Shown: piece by piece, positions 52,701-64,000 of the stretch
Position numbering within the stretch: position 1 is the first letter of the stretch
Layout: every line of letters begins with the position of its first letter
DNA from: Opisthocomus hoazin
Lineage: Eukaryota > Chordata > Aves > Opisthocomiformes > Opisthocomidae
NCBI RefSeq assembly: GCF_030867145.1
Contig: NC_134454.1
Span: forward strand, 71,282,308 to 71,346,307
Length of the DNA stretch: 64,000 nucleotides
Direction of reading: 5' to 3'
Position numbers and translations under genes: made by a program
The notes under the pieces: generated by a model
Told to the model about the DNA's origin: nothing
Seen by the model: only the letters and a program-made list of their open reading frames with translations
The model's database searches: none

Positions 52701-54320
52701 GTGTGGATATCCACGTTGACGACAGGTGGGTAGTTCTCACATCTGTCCACTTCAAAGCAGATCCTGCAAGATGTTGGCATTTGCAGCTTTACACCAAGTT
52801 ACAGTGATGGGCTGCAGCAACATTGTTCCCAATTTAATGTTATTTTAAAAATTTCGATTATATTCACAGTGGCAGGTTTTGCTTTTTTATAGTCTAGTTA
52901 TTTACAGTCATTTTGTTTAAATCATTTCATTTACATAGTTACTACACTTGTGCAAATGCAGCTCGTGAAATCTAGCTACCGCACATTCTCAGTGCTGTGG
53001 TTCAGTACTCCCTGTTGAGGCAAACGTACCTTTTGCTCCCAACCTCTGTTTTATGTGTCGCTCCAAAAAGCAGTTGCAAACTAAGGACTGTGAAAGTGGA
53101 TATTAAGGAAACGTTATTTAGCTGAAGTGGTAAAATATTTAGTAATTTCCTTCACAGTGTCTCAATGAAGCTTCTTTTCTGTTATAAATGAGATTATCTG
53201 TTCTAGATATTGGTATTTTATACAGTTGAAGGCTATACTTTAGGATGTTGACTGGTAAATGAACTTTGCTATCAGTACCCCAATAACAAACTAGAACTGC
53301 CAGAGAGAGCGAAAATATGCGCTACCGGAAAGCTAAAACTTGAATGACCCATGCAATAGATTACTTAATAAGACAGTCTGGAATGTAAAGGACACTGTAA
53401 CTGCAGCATTTCCCTCTCCATGTGTATCCTTCAAAAATATTTTCTCAAGCGCAGTGCAGACATCCGAAGTGAAGCAATAAGAGTGGTCAGGTGGGGGGAA
53501 GGGAAGGAAAGCAAAAATTAACTTCATTTCTGAGCAGCTTTGTAATTTTGACAAAACACCTATTTGGCAATAACATCAGATCCTATATAAACCAAAACAA
53601 TGAAACATCCAAGAACTGATCAAAAGAGGTGCTGTAATAAGCAGAGAATTTATTAGGCACTGCTTGTAATAAGCTGTATGCTCTGGTTTTAAATTTACAG
53701 TATTTCTCAATTTGATGTTTTACTTCCCTTAGCTGGTTAAGGCAGAAGGTGGCAATGACAAGCTTGCATTCGATTAGAAAAATCATCTCAGTAGACTGAC
53801 TACAACTGTGCATACATATTCCTGTAACAGACAACCAAGGCATGCTAAAAGACAACTGCTCTACTTGATAGACACGCTAAGAATTTTCTCATCCTCCCTA
53901 CCTAACACAGAGATATTAAAATATCTTCCAGTATTTATAGGCACAATACCAGAATGGACAGTTTTCTTCAGTTCTTCTGACTCAGGGATACCTTTTTAAG
54001 AATAATTGTACTTATTTATTAAGGCAAACCATTGTTCTACTGGGATGTTTCAGGAGGGTAAACTATACATATAATACGGAAGTATTTGTTCTTCATTTAA
54101 ATATTTCTGCAATCTTAGACGATAATTTTGAATCTGTGGAATTTAGCCATGTGTAGGCATACGAGTGTAATAACATGTTTTGAAAACATCCAATGGTCCG
54201 TGAAGGTCATCATGGTCTGTAGTGAATCTCCATCAGCTTCGAAGTGGAAATTGTGGTCATTTCTTCACTCTAAAGATCTATTCAATTAATCACAAAACAG
54301 TGACAAACATAACAGCATGA
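43740..54320. other. Intergenic sequence, nothing recognised
   Basis: AT-rich DNA with ORFs of about 105 codons or fewer. No repeats or gene fragments stand out. Confidence 0.55.
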
Positions 54321-54324
54321 AATG

Positions 54325-54735
54325 ATACTAAGAACAGCCATTCTGTGCCTGATCAGGCTATCCACCTGAACAAACCCAGCTTTGGCAGTGGCTAATAGTG
54401 ACTGCCAAAGAACATAAAAACAAGGCTACTCCAAGGATATCCTTTCCCAGCTGTCAGCAGCCTTTAGCTCAGGGATTTTTCTAAACAGGATACTATTTCA
54501 TGTTCAGTGAAAGCTTTTATTGTATGCATTTCTTGTGTTGAAATTGAGCAAGTGTATAGTTAGTTTAGGTAGCAAAATAGTTGCCAAAGAATTTCAAAAT
54601 CTGTTACGTGAAAATGAACTCGTTTATTTTTAAGCTGCATCCTCATGAGTTTGTTGATCTGCCCCTGTATGAACAGTGAATAATTACACAGTATTCTCTG
54701 CACCACTTGTGATGTTAAAGGCCACTCCTGTAGAC
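54325..54735 (-). mobile_element. Old CR1-related fragment
   Basis: Plus-strand wording such as CAGCCATTCTGTGCCTGATCA, GGCAGTGGCTAATAGTGACT, AAGAACATAAAAACAAG and later TGAACAGTGAATAA...TTCTCTGCACCA follows the pattern of an old sauropsid CR1 3' region in reverse orientation (GCCATACTGGGTCAGACC, GACAGTGGCCAATGCCAG, TCTCCACACCA). It is highly diverged and has no open frame. The family assignment is from memory of the pattern, not a search. Confidence 0.45.
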
Positions 54736-54984
54736 TGAACAGCTAATTCCACCCTACAGGTTTGCCCTCAGACAAAAGATACTTATGTCTAAGTATGCTG
54801 TTACATGTCTCTATGACTTGGTAGGAGACCTTTTTGAAAGCTCTGTAAATCCAAATGGACTACTCGAATCACCTTGTCCCCATATTCACCAACACCTCTG
54901 AAGAACACAAAAGTGAATGAAGTCTAAAATAGTATGACTTATCGTTTTCGTATCATAGCTGTTCACAGCAGTATTTACAGAGAC

Positions 54985-55016
54985 TTTTTTTTTTTTTGCG
55001 GGGGGAAAAACCCCCC
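54985..55016. repeat. Poly-T run with perfect G6-A5-C6 hairpin
   Basis: Thirteen Ts, then GC, then six Gs, five As and six Cs (55,000-55,016). The G and C runs are perfectly complementary. Probably simple-sequence drift. Confidence 0.8.
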
Positions 55017-55019
55017 AGT

Positions 55020-56610
55020 AAACAAAAACCCAAAACCTGTTACTCAGGTATAGAGAGTTTCAAGCAAAATGCTTAAGCCACAGATAACATTTACGAAGTT
55101 TCAAATTTGAATTCCTTCAGGACTCTCACAAGACTACTGTCTGACCTTTGTATTTATTCTCATCAACTTGTCCAAAAAGGTTTTCATTCACATTTTCTCT
55201 GCAGGAAGGATTCAAGACAGGGACCTTTCTACCTTCCCTCATGATGAATGTGGATGTGAAGAATCAGTATTTTAAATCCAAATGAAATCCACATTTTAAT
55301 AGCATTTCAAAATAATGTGCCTTTCTTTTCTATTAAGTTGCTGTAGGCACATTTATTTCAGCAGTCTTGTGATGTTGGTGATATACTCCAGCAGCTATCA
55401 AGTATACCAATTAAAAATAAATCCCTCTGAGGATGTAGGAATAAGAACAAGGACTTATCAAAGCAAGCTGTCTTACCAGACGTACCATAACTTACTATAC
55501 AACCATCTAAATATTTTTGGTTTTTTTCAGGTTATATCAGGTTTATTTGCACTTTTTTTCTTTTTGGAATAACAAAATATGTTTGTATGCCCAGTAACCA
55601 ATATAAGGTCAGATAACTGTATCTCTGGCAAAACCAAACTACACACGTTCCTGGTGTGAAATTACAAGCAGAAGCTAAAATTAGTCCAAATTGGATTCTT
55701 CTTTTCTACCATGACAAAACTTTGCAGATAAGGGTAATTAAGTTTTAGATTTCATAGTATCACTTAATAATCTGAATTGTTTTAAATTATCCATCAAACT
55801 GCAGTTAAGGAATATACTGCCAGAAGTCTGAAACTGTGCTTTCAGTTTCCTGACAGTCTTTAGGTTACATTACAACATCATGCTTTTGAGAGTTGCAGGG
55901 CCTTTGTTATAACACCCAAATTTTCGTTTTTTGTTGGAATTATGAATGCTGACAATCTTCAAAATAACCTGATATCCTGCAAATGTCATTTTATCACAAC
56001 AGAACTATGCAAAATATATCCCAGTATTTGCAGGTATGCACCCACGTTTTGTAGGGAGTCCTATACTGCAAAGTAGATAGTGTTATCTGTAGTCAGCAAC
56101 AGAATGGGGAACATTTATTCCCAGCATTTCAATTTGGCTTAGGTAAAAGAAATGCCATAAAATGTAACATTTATGACATTCTGAGCATTGAGAAGACAGC
56201 TAAACAGGGCTGGTTTGTGTTTTGTTTTTCGGTGGCTTATGACTGAATTGATGTAAGCGGGCATACAGTTAACAGAATAGGATTCATTGCAAAGAATTTG
56301 TCAAAAAAAGTATCAGGAAGGGGAAAATGCAAATGTGGGGTAAAATAAAAAAAAGGGGGTTTATCAGTAAAGTTAAAGTTTCACCAAAACATTGTTGGTT
56401 TTAAACCAGAGTGGCCAACCTTTCCAAACTCATGTACAAAAATTTTCGTGGAGGGACATTAAAAAAAAAAGAAAAAAAAAAGATCTGTGCCACACACCTT
56501 GTAGAACTGATGGGAGCAAAACTAGTAGCATATGGGAGGACAAAGATTATGATGTTGCTTCTTTCTTATAGGAAGGAACTTTCACCCGGACTTGACAGAA
56601 ATAATCCAAA
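55020..56610. other. Intergenic sequence, nothing recognised
   Basis: AT-rich, with no ORF above 87 codons; the one at 56,411-56,674 is built around an A-rich run and overlaps the inverted repeat. Confidence 0.55.
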
Positions 56611-56612
56611 TC

Positions 56613-56817
56613 TGAAGTTCTGGAGGCAGAACCCTGCTACTGGACAAAGTCCTTTCCCAGTTCTGGCAAATTAGATATGACATTGTGACCTGTAGCTGGC
56701 TGAGACAGCAATGACAGCTGATAAGCCTTTTTCAGAAAACTGGTGATACTGTGGACTAATTTGCTAGAACTGCGAAAGGACTTTGTCCATTAGCAGAGCT
56801 GTGCCTCCAGAACTTCA
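56613..56817. repeat. 62-bp inverted repeat with 81-nt spacer
   Basis: The left arm is 56,613-56,674 and the right arm 56,756-56,817. The reverse complement of the left arm matches the right arm at 56 of 62 positions with no gaps. The outer ends read TGAAGTTCTGGAGGC and GCCTCCAGAACTTCA. Pairing stops abruptly at both outer ends and at the loop. No target-site duplication is evident. It could be a small MITE-like element, a foldback duplication, or, if transcribed, a long hairpin RNA. No known family is recognised. Confidence 0.9.
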
Positions 56818-56819
56818 CA

Positions 56820-59565
56820 CAATGTATCCACACAAGTCCAACTGCAAACTACTTCAGATCAGCCCGTTGCTTATTTGCATTAAGACTTTTCACAACAATG
56901 GAAGCTGCAAAACTGTAAAGAAAGCCTCTCTTTACCTACACAGCTCAATGAAAGAATGTAAATATAACTTCTATGTAATGCTCCTCTGCAATGCTGGCAT
57001 GCAACTGTCTTGTAATTCTTTAATACTCTCTTGGTTGTTATTGCCATGTAAGGCAGCAAGATACCTCAGTTGCAAGCAAATCGCACTAGGTAAAGAACAT
57101 GTTCTATTTGGGGGCTTTAAACTTTTTCTTCTCCCACTAATGATTTTGATACTTCCAGAGGTTTGAAATATCACTGCCACAAAAAGCTTCGATTAGTTAG
57201 ATGCAGCACAGCTACACCTATCACCAAGACGAATCTCTAATCTCATTCAGCATTTGTATTAGCCTTGAGCCCTCAAAAGCTCTTTACATTTCCATTTTCA
57301 GATCAATGGTTGAGGACACTAAAAAAACTAATTATGGTAGTTTACCTGTTATGCCTTTTGTTTTCACATATTCTGGATCTGGGAGCAATTTTACCTGTCA
57401 TAACACACTGCAGAGCAGGTAGAAGCTGGAGTTCACCAATGAAACATTCACTTCTGAAGGTACTTAATTGAAGTCAGTCAGATCATCTTGTACAATTTCA
57501 GTTCCAGCCTAGTGCTGCAGTATTCTGCCAAGTTAATGGAAAGCGTAATGAAGTTTAGTATCTAGCAGATTTTTTGATCTCTAAAATATATTCCTGTTGG
57601 CATTGGTCATCTGCAAGGTCTTGCGCTCAACTTCACTTCTAGGGTTTGAAGACTATAACGATGACAATGAACTGTCTTCTACTGTCAGCATGCTCATTCC
57701 TAAGAAGCCATCCAACAGGAGGGAAAAAAAAACAAACCCCAAGTCCTAAGAGAGTGATCGCAGGAAAAGAAGGTCTGGGCTCAAACACAACTTAAAGACT
57801 TCAAGGTGGGGCACACAATACAGAATCATAATGCACATATGCATTTGAAAAAAAAAAAAAGCTTTCTTCCTTGTGAAGGAGACTTAACGAATTCTCCTTT
57901 GAATGTTTCCACTGTCTTAGAATGAAAAGAAACTGTGCTCTACGTGAAACTGATCCTAGTCATGAGAATGCAGCAATTTCATATATTAAGTGTCCAAGGA
58001 TAATGTTAGGTGTCTAACATTTAACAGTTATTTCCCTGGACTATGTAATTTCAAAAACCAAGCTGTACACCTGCTGCATTAGATATTCAAGCACTTTTCA
58101 ATTTTAATGTTGACAATCTTATAAAGCTTGAAGACCATTAAATTCAGAACTTGCTGCTCGTTACTTGTAAAAGACAGAAGAAAAAAACCTCAGTGAATGG
58201 CTTTTCTTATTACTAACTCCTTAGTAAGATCAGTGTGTTAAGCTTAGCCAAAAAAAAGAAAAAAAAAAAAAAAGAGGAGATGCAGTAGATTCTGGAGTGT
58301 TAAGATTCCAGTTTGGTGCGCTTTGGCATTCCTGGAGGACTTCAGGCTGCACTGCACAACACAGTGTTCAAAATTCAATAGAAAGATGAATTGGAGAACA
58401 GTTGTCTGTGATAGGAAAATAGCAACATCAGCCAACTGGTAGATTATAGTGAAACTGGGTCAAAACCAATGCTTTAAACAAGTGTTAGCCAGTTTATAGG
58501 GCAGCTGGTTAAAACTGCAACAAGAATATAATCAGATCTGGGCAACACAAGGTAGTTTTTTATGCCTTCTTTTAGCTAGATAACAGTGCATAGCACTTAC
58601 ACCATTCTTTAGATCTATGTGGAGAGAACTGTCTCAACTGTTTCTTTTGTGACAGTGGGGATAAAACTCTCAGTTGGATATGAAAAAGGTGTACCCTCCC
58701 CCATTTTGTAATAGATTTCACTGTCCATGCGTTGATATCTCATTGTTAAGTAAAAGTTAAAGTGAATAAATCAAAAGCTGTAGATATGTAACCAAGCATT
58801 CTAAACACAATATTGTGCATTACTAAAATTAATGACAATGTCATGTAAGACAAACTGAGTCAGGGCTATATACTCAATGTTAAGGCTGAGATGCTGTCAC
58901 CACATCTTGTCAGTCAACCTCAATGCACACAAACATGTAACTAGCAATAAAGAAACAGAACTATAATTATATAATTAGTATATGCTGATGCTGTGTGAGG
59001 CACCCGACATTCTTCTGACTTAATTTGTGAATATTTAACTGACTTAGTTTCACTTTCAAAGAACATCACAGAGAAACAATTACAATCTCAATCTTTTGGA
59101 CTAAACCTTCCCCATACCCAGCGCAAAACCCAGTACTTTCTGTTCCAATCATGAACGCTTCTGGCACAATGACAATATTAATTTGCACAGAAAGGAGGTT
59201 ATATAATATACATTTACAGAGAATAGTTTAAGTTATACTCAAATGTATTAAGTTTTATATATCATACTTTGCTCTTAATTTAAGAAACTTCTCTTGTATA
59301 GAAAAAGAAAAAAACCCAGTTTCTATTGAGAGAATTTGTACATGCAAGGCTGATAATTTTAAACAAGACAGTGACTGTAAAATTACCATCTAAGATAAAC
59401 CATAATCTTTCAAGTTGCTGTTGATTTCAAACATTCTTTTTGAGAAATTCCTACTACAGCCATTTTTTAGAAGTATGAACGCTCCAAATCTCCTCTATTT
59501 ATAGGGAAGATTGCAACAGGTTCAGCTGAAGACATCAAAAACATTTTAAATAGACATCACAAGAT
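56820..59565. other. Intergenic sequence downstream of NDUFS4
   Basis: AT-rich sequence with poly-A runs (for example 57,847-57,860 and 58,250-58,274) and no gene. It lies just beyond the NDUFS4 cleavage site. Confidence 0.6.
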
Positions 59566-59588
59566 GCATTTGTAGTTTAAAGGTCAAA

Positions 59589-59594
59589 TTTATT
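59589..59594 (-). terminator. Polyadenylation signal AATAAA (distal)
   Basis: AATAAA on the minus strand 82 nt after the NDUFS4 stop codon, in an AT-rich setting. Confidence 0.7.
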
Positions 59595-59645
59595 ATGAGA
59601 TTAAGAGATGTATTATACATGGACTATAAATATTGCACAGCTGAC

Positions 59646-59651
59646 TTTATT
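59646..59651 (-). terminator. Polyadenylation signal AATAAA (proximal)
   Basis: A second AATAAA on the minus strand only 25 nt after the stop codon. If used it would give an unusually short UTR. Confidence 0.4.
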
Positions 59652-59675
59652 CACAGTCAGACAACCAATGCCAGC

Positions 59676-64000
<4,325 letters not shown>

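Larger units (their letters stand above)
59570..59675 (-). other. NDUFS4: NDUFS4 3' UTR
   Basis: Short 3' UTR following the stop codon on the minus strand. It contains two AATAAA signals, 25 and 82 nt past the stop. The distal one is more likely used, which would put cleavage near 59,565-59,575. A short UTR is usual for this gene. The exact end is inferred. Confidence 0.75.

Noticed and set aside
56411..56674. 87-codon ORF with a lysine run
   Set aside because: The lysines come from an A-rich tract, and the end overlaps the inverted repeat arm.

Overview
The window is eukaryotic, and most likely avian. It is AT-rich, almost gene-free, and carries several CR1 LINE copies, including one young copy with a nearly complete ORF2. 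At the right end, two minus-strand exons encode the C-terminus of NDUFS4, the 18-kDa AQDQ accessory subunit of mitochondrial complex I. From general knowledge, NDUFS4 lies on the Z chromosome in birds, so this is probably Z-linked sequence or a W gametolog. I cannot name the species.

Layout. Positions 1-3,500 look like a long 3' UTR on the plus strand. By conserved gene order this could be the end of ARL15, which lies tail-to-tail with NDUFS4 in vertebrates, but no ARL15 codons are present. Positions 3,500-11,590 are AT-rich intergenic DNA with one GC-rich, promoter-like patch near 8.9-9.3 kb. Positions 11.6-18.6 kb form a compositionally foreign, GC-rich island. It holds two almost identical minus-strand CR1 tails at its edges, another minus-strand CR1 fragment, an unexplained 1.75-kb gene-like block (GC box, TATA box, ATG, splice donor, tandem repeats of about 175 bp, membrane-segment exon), and then the large plus-strand CR1. 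Positions 18.6-59.5 kb are intergenic. There I see an old MIR-type SINE, a short decayed RNase H-like fragment of a retroelement, an old CR1 fragment, an unassigned 183-codon ORF, and a near-perfect 62-bp inverted repeat at 56.6 kb. Positions 59.57-64.0 kb hold the 3' part of NDUFS4 (last exon, last intron with a CR1 insertion, penultimate exon, part of the preceding intron).

The only confidently functional gene is NDUFS4. The CR1 ORF2 is broken by frameshifts and a stop codon and is not autonomous. The two observations I consider most worth checking are the gene-like block at 12.49-14.25 kb, whose first exon is interrupted only at a 9-G homopolymer, and the 62-bp inverted repeat at 56,613-56,817, whose arms match at 56 of 62 positions with no gaps.
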